Counted from the first letter of the stretch, positions 53,785 to 62,119 are shown. The stretch is 64,000 bases of DNA from Lawsonibacter sp. (GCA_020025455.1 JAHHSC010000001.1:1-64000), one strand, 5' to 3'. Notes: generated from the sequence alone by a model not told the origin. Numbers and translations are program-made.

Positions 53785-54606
53785 TTAAAAAGGCGGGCAC
53801 AGCTCCACCAGGAACAGCAGCATGGGCGCTGCAAAGGTCATGGAGTCAAACCGGTCCAGCATACCGCCGTGACCAGGGAGAAGATGGCCATAGTCCTTTA
53901 CGCCGAACTGCCGTTTGATTAGGGAGAAGGACAGGTCGCCCAGCTCCGTGACAAAGCTGCCCAGCAGGCCATAGAGCGCCATGAGGGAAATGGATACGCT
54001 CAGTTCCGTGAAGTTGGCGAGAATCAGTCCGTAGAGCACCAGAAAGATACCGCCAGACAGGATACCGCCGATATACCCCTCCAGGGACTTGTTTGGGCTG
54101 ACCTTCGTGATGCCCTTGTGCTTACCCAGGAAAACACCGGCAAAGTAGGCTCCCGTGTCGGTGAGAAACGCACAAAATACGGGCAGCAGCACCAGATAGC
54201 GGCCGTTGGCCATCATCTTCAGCTGGACCAGGGAGGTCAGCATTGTGGGGATGAGGATGCCGCCGAACATACAGAACATGATGTGCTCCACAGGTACCGC
54301 CCGGTCCCGGTCATAGCGGCTGATGGCGGTGAAGAACAACACACACATCAGCAGCAGGGCCGCAGTGCGGACCACCGTGGGGCCATGTCCAAACAGGGTT
54401 CCGAAGGGGATGGCGGCGGCGGCCAGAGCGGTACACACCTTCACATGGAGGTCGTCCTCCCCTGCCTTCGTTGCCCGAAGCAGTTCGCAGGAGGCCAGGG
54501 CAGTGATTCCAGCCACCACCGTGGTGAGCCAGACGGGGGGCAGAAAAAACACTGTAATTAAGAAGAGCGGGGCCAGCAGCACTGCTACAATAATTCTCGT
54601 TGCCAT
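53785..54606 (-). CDS. cdsA: phosphatidate cytidylyltransferase
   Basis: Makes CDP-diacylglycerol from phosphatidate and CTP. 273 residues, about seven or eight membrane helices, with the CDP-alcohol signature SPNKSLEGYIGGILSG and the C-terminal GHGGMLDRFDSMTFAAP. Follows uppS by 3 bases. Confidence 0.96.
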   Translation of the reverse strand: MATRIIVAVLLAPLFLITVFFLPPVWLTTVVAGITALASCELLRATKAGEDDLHVKVCTALAAAAIPFGTLFGHGPTVVRTAALLLMCVLFFTAISRYDRDRAVPVEHIMFCMFGGILIPTMLTSLVQLKMMANGRYLVLLPVFCAFLTDTGAYFAGVFLGKHKGITKVSPNKSLEGYIGGILSGGIFLVLYGLILANFTELSVSISLMALYGLLGSFVTELGDLSFSLIKRQFGVKDYGHLLPGHGGMLDRFDSMTFAAPMLLFLVELCPPF

Positions 54607-54609
54607 ATC

Positions 54610-55356
54610 TCATACACCTCCATACCGGCGGTTCCGGCTCTGATAGGCGGCGATGGCCCGGTGCAGCTCCTCTTTGGAAAAATCGGGCCAAAGTACGTCG
54701 GTAAAGTAAAATTCAGCGTAGGCGGACTGCCACAGCAGGAAGTTGGACAGTCTCAGCTCGCCACTTGGCCGAATGACCAAATCGGGGTCCGGAACGCCCT
54801 TGGAGAAAAGATAAGCTTCGAACGCCTCCTCCGTGAGTGCTGCGGGGTCCTTTTTCCCTGCCACACAGTCCTGGGCAAAGGCCCGGGTCGCGCGGAGCAG
54901 CTCATCCCGGCCGCCATAGTTCAGACAGATATTCACCTGACAGCCTTTGTAGTGCCGCGATATCTCACGGGTCTGCTCGATCAATTCACGCAGTTCAGGG
55001 GTCAGCACGGACAGGTCACCAAAAAACTCCATTTTGACCCTGTCCTTCTCCATTTTTGAGATGGCCTCCAGCAGATACTTTTTCAGCAGGCCCATAATGG
55101 CCGAGACTTCCTCCGCAGGCCGCTTCCAGTTCTCGGTGGAAAACGCATACACGGTCAGGTAGTCCAGGCCGATGTCTTTACAGTAGGTAGCGATGGTACG
55201 GAAGGTCTCCGCACCCGCCGCATGTCCGGCAGTCCGGGGCAGCCCGCGCTTCTTGGCCCAGCGGCCGTTTCCGTCCATAATAATGGCAATGTGTTTGGGC
55301 AGCCGCTCAAAATCTACAGTTGCTTCTTCTGTTGTCTTTTTTTGAAATAATGCCAT
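54610..55356 (-). CDS. uppS: isoprenyl transferase (undecaprenyl diphosphate synthase)
   Basis: Adds isoprene units to farnesyl-PP, providing the carrier lipid for peptidoglycan. 248 residues. The active-site Asp28 lies in IIMDGNGRWAKKRG, with GHAAGAETF, and the C-terminal RPSGELRLSNFLLWQSAY motif. An N-terminal extension (ALFQKKTTEEATVDFERL) precedes the conserved core. Translation is preceded by GAGGTGCC. Confidence 0.96.
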   Translation of the reverse strand: MALFQKKTTEEATVDFERLPKHIAIIMDGNGRWAKKRGLPRTAGHAAGAETFRTIATYCKDIGLDYLTVYAFSTENWKRPAEEVSAIMGLLKKYLLEAISKMEKDRVKMEFFGDLSVLTPELRELIEQTREISRHYKGCQVNICLNYGGRDELLRATRAFAQDCVAGKKDPAALTEEAFEAYLFSKGVPDPDLVIRPSGELRLSNFLLWQSAYAEFYFTDVLWPDFSKEELHRAIAAYQSRNRRYGGV

Positions 55357-55413
55357 GTGGCACCTCGTTCCGATCGTTTCGCCGATCTTGTTCCTGACGC
55401 AAGCCTGTTAAAT

Positions 55414-55444
55414 GGCCGCGGGAAGGTCACCCCGCCCCGCGGCC
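55414..55444 (-). terminator. GC-rich hairpin between frr and uppS
   Basis: Nine-base arms GGCCGCGGG/CCCGCGGCC, followed by ATTTAAC on the minus strand. Possible partial terminator after frr. Confidence 0.45.
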
Positions 55445-55465
55445 GTTCATTCGGCTTTCGTTTTG

Positions 55466-56020
55466 TTAGACCGCCATCAGTTCCTTTTCCTTCTTGGCAG
55501 CCAGCTCGTCGATATCCTTGCAGCGGTCATCGGTCAAAACCTGGAGTTCCTTCTCCATTTCCTTCTGATCGTCCTCGGTGATATCGCCGTTCTTCTTCAT
55601 CTTCTTCAGGTCGTCCATGGCCTCGCGGCGGACGTTGCGGACCGCAACTTTGCCCTCCTCGGCGTACTTTTTGACCTGTTTTGTCAGGTCTTTTCGGCGC
55701 TCCTCGGTGAGCTGAGGGAAGGCCAGACGGATCAGACGACCGTCATTCTGGGGGTTGATGCCCAGGTCAGACATCTGGATGGCCTTCTCAATCTCCTTCA
55801 GCAGGGTAGCATCCCATGGCTGAATCGTCAGGGTACGGGGGTCAGGAGAGGCAATGGCTGCCACCTGGGCCAGCGGCGTGGGGGTGCCGTAGTACTCCAC
55901 GCTGATACGGTCCAGCACACTGGCGTTGGCACGGCCAGCGCGGACAGAAGCAAAATTAGACTTGACGACCTCGATGGTTTTCAGCATCTTGTCGTTAAAA
56001 TTCTGAAGGTCAGAGTTCAT
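55466..56020 (-). CDS. frr: ribosome recycling factor
   Basis: 184 residues: splits post-termination ribosomes with EF-G. The family sequence MLKTIEVVKSNFASVRAGRA, LDRISVEYYGTPTPL and the C-terminal ELQVLTDDRCKDIDELAAKK are intact. 57 bases after pyrH. Confidence 0.97.
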   Translation of the reverse strand: MNSDLQNFNDKMLKTIEVVKSNFASVRAGRANASVLDRISVEYYGTPTPLAQVAAIASPDPRTLTIQPWDATLLKEIEKAIQMSDLGINPQNDGRLIRLAFPQLTEERRKDLTKQVKKYAEEGKVAVRNVRREAMDDLKKMKKNGDITEDDQKEMEKELQVLTDDRCKDIDELAAKKEKELMAV

Positions 56021-56077
56021 TGTCTTAACTTCCTTTCTATACTGATTCTATAAAGTCGGTTATGGAGAAGAAGTCTC

Positions 56078-56794
56078 TCAGCCACCTACGACGGTGCCGA
56101 TTTTCTCACCCATAACGGCCCGGAGGATATTCTCGGGGTCCTTCAGGGCGAACAGCAGCACAGGGATCTTGTTGTCCATGGACAGAGAGGTGGCGGTGGA
56201 ATCCATCACCTTCAGGTGCTGTGCCAGCACATCATCATAGGTGATGTTGTCATACTTGACGGCATTGGGGTCCAGCTTTGGATCGGCGGAGTACACACCA
56301 TCGATGTTCTTGGCCAGCAGAATCACGTCGGCATCAATTTCCGCGGCGCGCAGCACAGCGGCAGTATCGGTGGAGAAGAATGGGTTGCCGGTGCCACAGC
56401 CGAAGATTACGACGCGGCCCTTCTCCAAGTGCCGAATCGCTTTGGAGCGGATATAGGGTTCGGCCACAGAGCGCATCTCGATGGCGGTCTGCACACGAAC
56501 CTCCACTCCCTTCTGCTCCAGCACATCAGCCACAGCCAGCGCATTGATGGCGGTGGCCAGCATGCCCATGTGGTCGGCACGGACACGGACCATGTCATCG
56601 CCGCCGTCCTTAACCCCGCGCCAGAAGTTGCCGCCGCCGACCACAACGCCCACCTGGACGCCCAGCTCGACACAGCGCTTAATCACATCGCAGACCTGAC
56701 CGATAACCTCAAAGTTCAGGCCGCGGGAGGCGTCACCGGCAAGGGCTTCGCCGCTGATTTTCAGAAGGACTCGTTTATACTTAGGTTGCACCAT
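56078..56794 (-). CDS. pyrH: uridylate kinase
   Basis: Hexameric UMP kinase, 238 residues from the ATG at 56794, chosen over an in-frame GTG at 56803 that overlaps the AGGAG site. Amino-acid kinase core: [26 protein letters not shown], and the [11 protein letters not shown] segment. First gene of the cluster; tsf and rpsB, commonly just upstream, are absent. A promoter-like TATGCA-17-TAGAAT lies upstream but is weak. Confidence 0.96.
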   Translation of the reverse strand: MVQPKYKRVLLKISGEALAGDASRGLNFEVIGQVCDVIKRCVELGVQVGVVVGGGNFWRGVKDGGDDMVRVRADHMGMLATAINALAVADVLEQKGVEVRVQTAIEMRSVAEPYIRSKAIRHLEKGRVVIFGCGTGNPFFSTDTAAVLRAAEIDADVILLAKNIDGVYSADPKLDPNAVKYDNITYDDVLAQHLKVMDSTATSLSMDNKIPVLLFALKDPENILRAVMGEKIGTVVGG

Positions 56795-56923
56795 AGGAAA
56801 CACTCCTGTCTTGTTTCTTTCTCTCTATTCTAATATAATTCTTGCCGTTTGCATAGAGGGAAAGTCAAACTTTTTCAAATTGTCTGCATTTAATTTCCTT
56901 CCATCTGTTTTTTCCGCAAAGGG

Positions 56924-56952
56924 TTGCATTTTTGATTCTCTTGCTGTATAAT
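56924..56952 (+). promoter_or_regulatory. promoter of the ribU transcript
   Basis: TTGCAT, 17 bases, TATAAT, ending about 20 bases before the riboswitch. Confidence 0.82.
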
Positions 56953-56973
56953 GTGGCCGATAATTGAATTGGA

Positions 56974-57094
56974 TGTCTTCAGGGCGGGGTGTGATTCCCC
57001 ACTGGCGGTAAAGTCCGCGACCGAGTGCAGGTTTGCGCTCGCTGACCCGGTGCAACTCCGGGACCAACGGTTATAGTCCGGAGGGAAGAAGATG
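56974..57094 (+). ncRNA. FMN riboswitch (RFN element)
   Basis: The classic conserved core is present in order: TCTTCAGGGCGGGGTG, CCCCACTGGCGG, TAAAGTCCGCGA, CCCGGTGCAACTCCGGGACC, AACGG and TAGTCCGGAGGGAAGAAGA. Six helices around a central junction can be drawn by eye. It precedes a riboflavin transporter, the expected regulon member. Confidence 0.96.
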
Positions 57095-57211
57095 TGTGTA
57101 ACCCAATTTGTGTTTCTCCTCCGAGAGACCCGCTTACACGCCCCTTTGTTTGTTTGACCCTGAAAGACATTGTTTTTCATGTGGTTCACACGTTCAAAGG
57201 AGTGTTTTTTT
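57095..57211 (+). promoter_or_regulatory. riboswitch expression platform upstream of ribU
   Basis: 117 bases without an evident terminator. CCTTTG at 57143-57148 can pair with CAAAGG at 57195-57200, covering the Shine-Dalgarno, and CCTCCG (57118-57123) can pair with the 3' arm of the aptamer (57079-57084). This suggests translational control; no folding energy was computed. Confidence 0.45.
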
Positions 57212-57793
57212 ATGTCCCCAAAAACCAAAAAGCTTACTACAATTGCTATGCTTACCGCAATTTCCGCTGTCCTGATCACTTTGGTCCACTTCCCCATTTT
57301 CCCTGCTGCACCGTTTCTGCAATATGACCCCGCTGATGCAGCCATTCTCATCGGCACCTTCGCCTTCGGCCCTCTGGCCGGTCTAAGCATCACCATTATC
57401 GCCTCCGCCATTCAGGCCTTCCTGCTGGGCGGCGACGGCATGTATGGTTTTCTGATGCACGTCATTGCCTCTGGAACACTGGCCTTGGTAGCCGGTCTGA
57501 TTTACTGTGCGCTTCACACCCGTACCGGGGCTTTCATTGGTCTGCTGGCCGGCTCCCTGGCCATGGGTCTCACCATGATGGCGGCCAACCACTTTATTAC
57601 CCCCTACTTTATGGGTGCTCCCACTGAGATGGTGGACGCCATGCTCATCCCCGTGGTTCTTCCGTTCAACCTGCTGAAAGCCGGCATCAACAGCATCATC
57701 ACCTTCCTGGTCTATAAAACTGTGTCCCGCCATATCATCCACGGTGAGGGCTGGGAGACGAAAGCCTCAAAGAAGATCAGCAGCGAAACCTAA
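57212..57793 (+). CDS. ribU: riboflavin ECF transporter substrate-binding component RibU
   Basis: 193 residues, six membrane helices. Family motifs: KKLTTIAMLTAISAVLIT at the N-terminus, FLQYDPADAAILIGTFAFGP in the substrate region. It binds riboflavin and works with a shared EcfAA'T module encoded elsewhere. The ATG at 57212 is preferred over an upstream in-frame ATG because AAAGGAG lies 8 bases before it. A strong terminator follows. Confidence 0.94.
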   Translation: MSPKTKKLTTIAMLTAISAVLITLVHFPIFPAAPFLQYDPADAAILIGTFAFGPLAGLSITIIASAIQAFLLGGDGMYGFLMHVIASGTLALVAGLIYCALHTRTGAFIGLLAGSLAMGLTMMAANHFITPYFMGAPTEMVDAMLIPVVLPFNLLKAGINSIITFLVYKTVSRHIIHGEGWETKASKKISSET

Positions 57794-57852
57794 TCCCATT
57801 CAAACCGTCGCTGGCACAAGGACCAACGTACAGCCACTCTATACGTCACAAT

Positions 57853-57894
57853 GCCATGAGAGAATCGAACTTTGGATTCTCTCATGGCTTTTTT
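57853..57894 (+). terminator. intrinsic terminator after ribU
   Basis: Fourteen-base arms GCCATGAGAGAATC and near-complement, 7-base loop, six T. Confidence 0.92.
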
Positions 57895-58040
57895 AACCGC
57901 AAATTGCAAGTGCAGTTTGCCATTCCGTCTATGACCTGCGCAGCGCGTCGGGCAGAGAGCTGCTGAACTTTCTGGGACAAGCCGATCGTTTCTCTGCCCC
58001 TCACACCGTCCAACATGCGGCCGCTGCCCACTGGATGAAA
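57895..58040. other. noncoding stretch between the ribU and spoIVA terminators
   Basis: No gene, promoter or repeat seen. Short frames on the plus strand lack ribosome sites and match nothing I know; it could be decayed coding DNA. Confidence 0.4.
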
Positions 58041-58082
58041 CAAGGGGCTTGGTGTCTCGATAACGACATCAAGCCCCGTTTT
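58041..58082. terminator. hairpin downstream of spoIVA
   Basis: Arms GGGGCTTG/CAAGCCCC with an inner TGTC/GACA stem; GTTTTT follows on the plus strand and TTGTTTC on the minus, so it may stop transcription from both sides. Confidence 0.65.
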
Positions 58083-58100
58083 TCTAATTCGGTCGGATGG

Positions 58101-59579
58101 TCACAGGATAATACAGATCAGTCCGCCAGTTCCCTCATTCAAAATACGTTCCAGCGTCTCACGCAGTTTTTCCCGGGCATCCTCAGGCATACGCTTGATC
58201 TTGGCATTCAAGTCCTCATTGACCAGCTCATGAAGGGATTTTCCAAAGATGTTGGCCTCCCAAATTTTGCTGGAATCCCCCTCGTACTCCTGAAGCAGGT
58301 AGTGGATCATATCCTCACTCTGCTTCTCTCCGCCCACAATCGGCGAGACCTCTGTTTTGATATCTGCCCGGATCATATGGATCGAAGGAGCACTTGCTTT
58401 CAGCCGGACGCCATACCGCCCACCCTGCTTCACGATCTCCGGTTCTTCCAAAGTCAGGGCATCAATTGAGGGGGCCACAATCCCGTAGCCGGTCTCCTGG
58501 ACCTGTTTTAGAGCCTCGGCCACCTTGTCGTACTCCTTTTTCACTTTGGCCAACTGGGTCAGCAGGGACAGCAGATCCCCGTCATCCCCGATCTGGAAGC
58601 CAGACTGCTGGGACAGTGTAGCATAAAAAAGCGATCTAGGCAGCCGAACTCTGGCCGAGGAAATACCACTGCCAAGGTCGATCCCCGTGACCTGCGTTTC
58701 GCTGACCACCTCACACTGGCGGAGGCTGTTCACCGCTCCCTCCACGTCCCGGATGCGACGCAGCTGGCCGGTCCCCTCCCGAATGGCGGTGTAGAGCGCC
58801 GCCTTGATCGGATGTTCCTGAGGCAGTGCGTCCACCCACGGCGGAAGAAACAGGTCCAGCTCCTTCAATGGGAACTCATAGAGAACATGACAAAGAAGAT
58901 CACTGATCTCCTTCTGCTCCAGCTCCAGACAGTTTACCGCCACACAAGTCACGTCATACCGTTGTGCAATGTCACTGCGAATGGCCTTGGCCCGCTCCGA
59001 TTGTGGGGAGGCCGAGTTGAGGAGCACCACAAAGGGCTTGCCCAACTCTTTCAGTTCCGAGATGACCCGTTCCTCCGCTTCGAGATAGTCCTCCCTTGGG
59101 ATATCTGTGATGGTGCCGTCGGTGGTAATGACAATGCCGATGGTGGAGTGCTCCGAGATCACCTTTCGGGTGCCGATCTCTGCCGCCTCGGTCATTGGAA
59201 TTTCCTGCTCAAACCAGGGGGTCGTCACCATCCGCTCTGACTCCCCCTCCAGCTGACCCACGGCACCGTCCACCATGTAGCCCACACAGTCGATGAGCCG
59301 GACCCGGAACTCCGCGCCCCCGTCCACCGCCACTGACACTGCGTCCTCAGGGACAAACTTCGGTTCCGCGGTCATAATGGTACGGCCGGACCCGCTTTGG
59401 GGCAGTTCGTCTCTGGCCCGCTCACGGCGGTAGACATTTTCAATATTGGGGATGACCAGAGTCTCCATGAACCGCTTAATAAACGTGGATTTTCCGGTAC
59501 GCACCGGCCCCACCACGCCGATGTAGATATCGCCCTCGGTCCTGAGCGCAATATCCTCGTAGATTTTGCGATCTTCCAC
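58101..59579 (-). CDS. spoIVA: spore coat morphogenetic ATPase SpoIVA
   Basis: 492 residues. Polymerises with ATP hydrolysis on the forespore surface as the basement layer for the coat. N-terminal TRAFAC-like P-loop GVVGPVRTGKSTFI, Walker B-like LIDCVGYMVDGA, the SPORE-specific middle domain and the conserved C-terminus ending GGLICIIL, which in Bacillus is needed for localisation. It is preceded by a SigE-like promoter, matching mother-cell expression. Confidence 0.97.
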   Translation of the reverse strand: MEDRKIYEDIALRTEGDIYIGVVGPVRTGKSTFIKRFMETLVIPNIENVYRRERARDELPQSGSGRTIMTAEPKFVPEDAVSVAVDGGAEFRVRLIDCVGYMVDGAVGQLEGESERMVTTPWFEQEIPMTEAAEIGTRKVISEHSTIGIVITTDGTITDIPREDYLEAEERVISELKELGKPFVVLLNSASPQSERAKAIRSDIAQRYDVTCVAVNCLELEQKEISDLLCHVLYEFPLKELDLFLPPWVDALPQEHPIKAALYTAIREGTGQLRRIRDVEGAVNSLRQCEVVSETQVTGIDLGSGISSARVRLPRSLFYATLSQQSGFQIGDDGDLLSLLTQLAKVKKEYDKVAEALKQVQETGYGIVAPSIDALTLEEPEIVKQGGRYGVRLKASAPSIHMIRADIKTEVSPIVGGEKQSEDMIHYLLQEYEGDSSKIWEANIFGKSLHELVNEDLNAKIKRMPEDAREKLRETLERILNEGTGGLICIIL

Positions 59580-59625
59580 TGCAATTCCTCCTTCGGCCTC
59601 CTTGGACAGCCGGTTGTTTCTTTAC

Positions 59626-59654
59626 ACTCTATGAGCCTGACCTCCAGAATATAA
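59626..59654 (-). promoter_or_regulatory. SigE-like promoter of spoIVA
   Basis: TTATATT, 14 bases, CATAGAGT, close to the sigma-E consensus (ATATT, 14, CATACA-T), located 47 bases before the ATG. Confidence 0.55.
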
Positions 59655-59680
59655 CAGCGTGTACACCCACATTTTGTCAT

Positions 59681-59694
59681 AGAACAGCTGTTTG
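59681..59694. promoter_or_regulatory. LexA-like SOS box before dinB
   Basis: AGAACAGCTGTTTG against the Gram-positive LexA consensus CGAACRNRYGTTYG: 12 of 14 positions agree. It overlaps the -35 of the dinB promoter. Confidence 0.6.
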
Positions 59695-59720
59695 ACTTTT
59701 GCAGCTGTTTCCTTTATAAT
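59692..59720 (+). promoter_or_regulatory. promoter of dinB
   Basis: TTGACT, 17 bases, TATAAT, with the LexA-like box touching the -35. Confidence 0.8.
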
Positions 59721-59751
59721 TATAATAAGGTCTGATGAATGGAGGGCGCAC

Positions 59752-60999
59752 ATGGACAGGGTTATTTTTCACTGTGATTTGAACTGCTTCTACGCCTCGG
59801 TGGAACTGCTGACGCACCCGGAGCTGCGCCATCTTCCGGTAGCGGTATGCGGCGACCCGGAGAGCCGTCATGGGATCATCCTGGCTAAGAACGAGTTGGC
59901 AAAGCAGGCCGGCGTCAAAACGGCAGAGACGATCTGGCAGGCCCAGCAGAAGTGTCCGGGGCTGGTGCTCCTCCCCCCTCACCACGACCAGTACAAATAT
60001 TACTCCAAAAAGGTCAACGCCATCTACCAGGAGTACACCGACCTGGTGGAGCCGTTTGGAATTGATGAGAGCTGGCTGGATGTGACCCAAACGCTCCACC
60101 TGTTCGGCGGAGATCCCCTGGCGCTGGCAAATCAGCTTCGGGATCGGCTGCGAACCGAACTGGGTCTGACCATCTCGGTGGGCGTGTCCTATAATAAAAT
60201 CTTTGCCAAGCTGGGCAGCGACTACAAGAAGCCGGACGCCACCACGCTCATCCGTCGGGACAATTTCCGCCAGATCGTCTGGCCCCTTCCCGCCTCTGAT
60301 CTGCTCTATGTAGGCCGTGCTGCCACGCAGGCCTTCCGTAAGTTCAACATCCGCACCATCGGGGATCTGGCCCATTTTGACCGAAACTCCCTCTACACGC
60401 TGCTGGGCAAAAACGGGATTCAGCTGCACAATTTTGCAAACGGGGAGGACAACTCCCCCGTGGCTCCCGCCGGTCAGCACACCCAGCCAAAGTCTGTCGG
60501 CAACGGCCGGACCTTCAGCCGAAACCTTCAGGGACGTGAGGATATCAAAGCCGGTATCGTTCAGCTCTCCGATCAAGTTGCCGCAAGATTACGTAAGCTT
60601 TCCATGAAATGTGAAGGGATTTCACTTACCATACGTGACCCCAGTTTTCACGATCTGGGACACCAGCAGCGACTGTCCTGCCCCACCAATTTAGGGCGAG
60701 AAATCGCAGCGGCTGCCATGGCGCTGGCAGACGGCTGTTGGAACATGGACCAGCCTGTACGCGCCCTCACGGTCACCGCTCTCTATCTGATCCCGGAGGA
60801 CGAGACCGGAGCGCAGATGGATCTGCTGTCCGGAGCAGCGGATAAAAAGCGGGAGCGCCTGGAAAAGCTGGAGGGTGCAATGGACGCCATTCGCGCCAAA
60901 TTCGGAAGCGATGCGATTACTACCGCCTCCGCTCCCCTGTCCCACCATGCGCAGCACGCGCCGCCGCCCGGCGGCTATCACTCATATATCGAGGATTGA
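59752..60999 (+). CDS. dinB: Y-family DNA polymerase IV
   Basis: Translesion polymerase, 415 residues from the ATG at 59752 (GGAGGG 5 bases upstream). Palm residues: Asp9 in VIFHCDLNCFYASVE and Asp105/Glu106 in FGIDESWLD; the thumb/HhH and little-finger domains follow. The extreme C-terminus (TASAPLSHHAQHAPPP) is low in complexity and holds no obvious clamp motif. SOS control is likely from the box at its promoter. Confidence 0.95.
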   Translation: MDRVIFHCDLNCFYASVELLTHPELRHLPVAVCGDPESRHGIILAKNELAKQAGVKTAETIWQAQQKCPGLVLLPPHHDQYKYYSKKVNAIYQEYTDLVEPFGIDESWLDVTQTLHLFGGDPLALANQLRDRLRTELGLTISVGVSYNKIFAKLGSDYKKPDATTLIRRDNFRQIVWPLPASDLLYVGRAATQAFRKFNIRTIGDLAHFDRNSLYTLLGKNGIQLHNFANGEDNSPVAPAGQHTQPKSVGNGRTFSRNLQGREDIKAGIVQLSDQVAARLRKLSMKCEGISLTIRDPSFHDLGHQQRLSCPTNLGREIAAAAMALADGCWNMDQPVRALTVTALYLIPEDETGAQMDLLSGAADKKRERLEKLEGAMDAIRAKFGSDAITTASAPLSHHAQHAPPPGGYHSYIED

Positions 61000-61010
61000 G
61001 CCCATAGATT

Positions 61011-61038
61011 AGGTGCATGGAGGTGAAGCCATGCACCT
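61011..61038 (+). promoter_or_regulatory. hairpin enclosing the ribosome site and start codon of the PiT gene
   Basis: Perfect 10-base arms AGGTGCATGG/CCATGCACCT with an 8-base loop. GGAGG straddles the stem and loop, and the ATG (61031-61033) lies in the 3' arm. Folding would limit initiation. Confidence 0.7.
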
Positions 61039-62062
61039 TTCTTTTCTTTCTTATCTGGCAGAGCTGTCCCGTTCTCCGGCTCTGACTCTGGTCACGCTGC
61101 TGACCATGTCCGTGGTGCTGGTAAATGGTTGGACCGACGCACCCAACGCCATTGCCGGCGCAGTGGTTACCGGGGCACTTCCCTTTCGCCGCGCCGTTCT
61201 GATGGCCGCGCTATGTAATTTTTTGGGGGTGCTGTGCGTCACTTCGGTGAATGCCTCCGTGGCGGAAACGATCTACTCCATCGCCTCCTTCCACGGTGGC
61301 CCAAAGGCTGCTCTTACCGCACTGTGCGCCGCTATGTGCGCCATTGTGCTGTGGGCGGCAGGGGCTTGGTATTTTGGCATTCCAACCAGCGAGGGGCACG
61401 CCCTGGTGGCCGGGATCTCCGGGGCCGCCATTGCATTGGAGGGGAGCTTCTCCTGTATCCGCCTTGACCAGTGGGGGAAGGTACTGCTCGGCCTGGTTTT
61501 ATCCACGCTGGCGGGCTGTTGGGCGGGATGGAAGAGTCAGCGGCTGTTTGCAAGAATTTCTGCCTCCCCCCGTTTCTTTCGGCTGCTGCAATTACCCGGA
61601 GCAGCCGGGGCGGCCTTTCTCCACGGGGCGCAGGACGGGCAGAAATTTCTCGGGGTTTTTCTGCTTGGTGCCGCTCTGGCCCAGGGACGGGCGGACGAGC
61701 AGACGTTCGTGATTCCGCTGTGGCTTATGGTCTTATGTGCCGCCGGAATGGCGCTGGGCACCCTCATTGGCGGCAGACGCATCATCGACAAGGTTGGCCG
61801 GGATATGGTGTCGATCGGTCCAAGGGAGGGGGCCGCCGCAGACCTGGCCAGCTCCGCCTGCCTGCTGTGCGCCACGCTTTTGGGTCTGCCCGTATCCACC
61901 ACCCACACAAAAACTTCTGCTCTGCTGGGGGTAGGCTGGGCTGGCGGTAAACCGGTGGATCGGTCGGTGGTCGGTCACATCGTTCTGGCCTGGATTCTCA
62001 CCTTCCCAGGCTGTATGGTTCTGGGCTACTGGTGCGCCAAGTTTTTCCTCACGCTTCTCTAA
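61031..62062 (+). CDS. PiT-family inorganic phosphate transporter
   Basis: 343 residues with about ten membrane helices. The two PiT repeats carry NGWTDAPNAIAGAVVTGAL near the N-terminus and GLPVSTTHTKTSALLGVGW near the C-terminus; FGIPTSEGHALVAG is the mid-protein partner. It imports phosphate, with metal-phosphate or cation coupling. The ATG at 61031 lies 7 bases after GGAGG, preferred to an in-frame ATG at 61013. It starts 31 bases after dinB. Confidence 0.92.
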   Translation: MHLSFLSYLAELSRSPALTLVTLLTMSVVLVNGWTDAPNAIAGAVVTGALPFRRAVLMAALCNFLGVLCVTSVNASVAETIYSIASFHGGPKAALTALCAAMCAIVLWAAGAWYFGIPTSEGHALVAGISGAAIALEGSFSCIRLDQWGKVLLGLVLSTLAGCWAGWKSQRLFARISASPRFFRLLQLPGAAGAAFLHGAQDGQKFLGVFLLGAALAQGRADEQTFVIPLWLMVLCAAGMALGTLIGGRRIIDKVGRDMVSIGPREGAAADLASSACLLCATLLGLPVSTTHTKTSALLGVGWAGGKPVDRSVVGHIVLAWILTFPGCMVLGYWCAKFFLTLL

Positions 62063-62084
62063 GCCGCCCTCGGGCGGCTTTTTT
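62063..62084 (+). terminator. intrinsic terminator after the phosphate transporter
   Basis: Arms GCCGCC/GGCGGC, 4-base loop, then TTTTTT. Confidence 0.88.
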
Positions 62085-62119
62085 GCACCCTTTTTTCAAT
62101 CCAACATAACTTAGGTTGG
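62083..62119 (+). promoter_or_regulatory. candidate promoter and 19-bp operator of the ZIP gene
   Basis: TTGCAC, 16 bases, CATAAC. Covering the -10 is the dyad CCAAC-n-TAA-n-TTA-n-GTTGG at 62101-62119, whose TTAGGTTGG half resembles DtxR/MntR-type half-sites. Confidence 0.45.

Noticed and set aside
56820..56860. promoter for pyrH
   Set aside because: Only TATGCA-17-TAGAAT, with three of six matches at -35; too weak to list as a feature.
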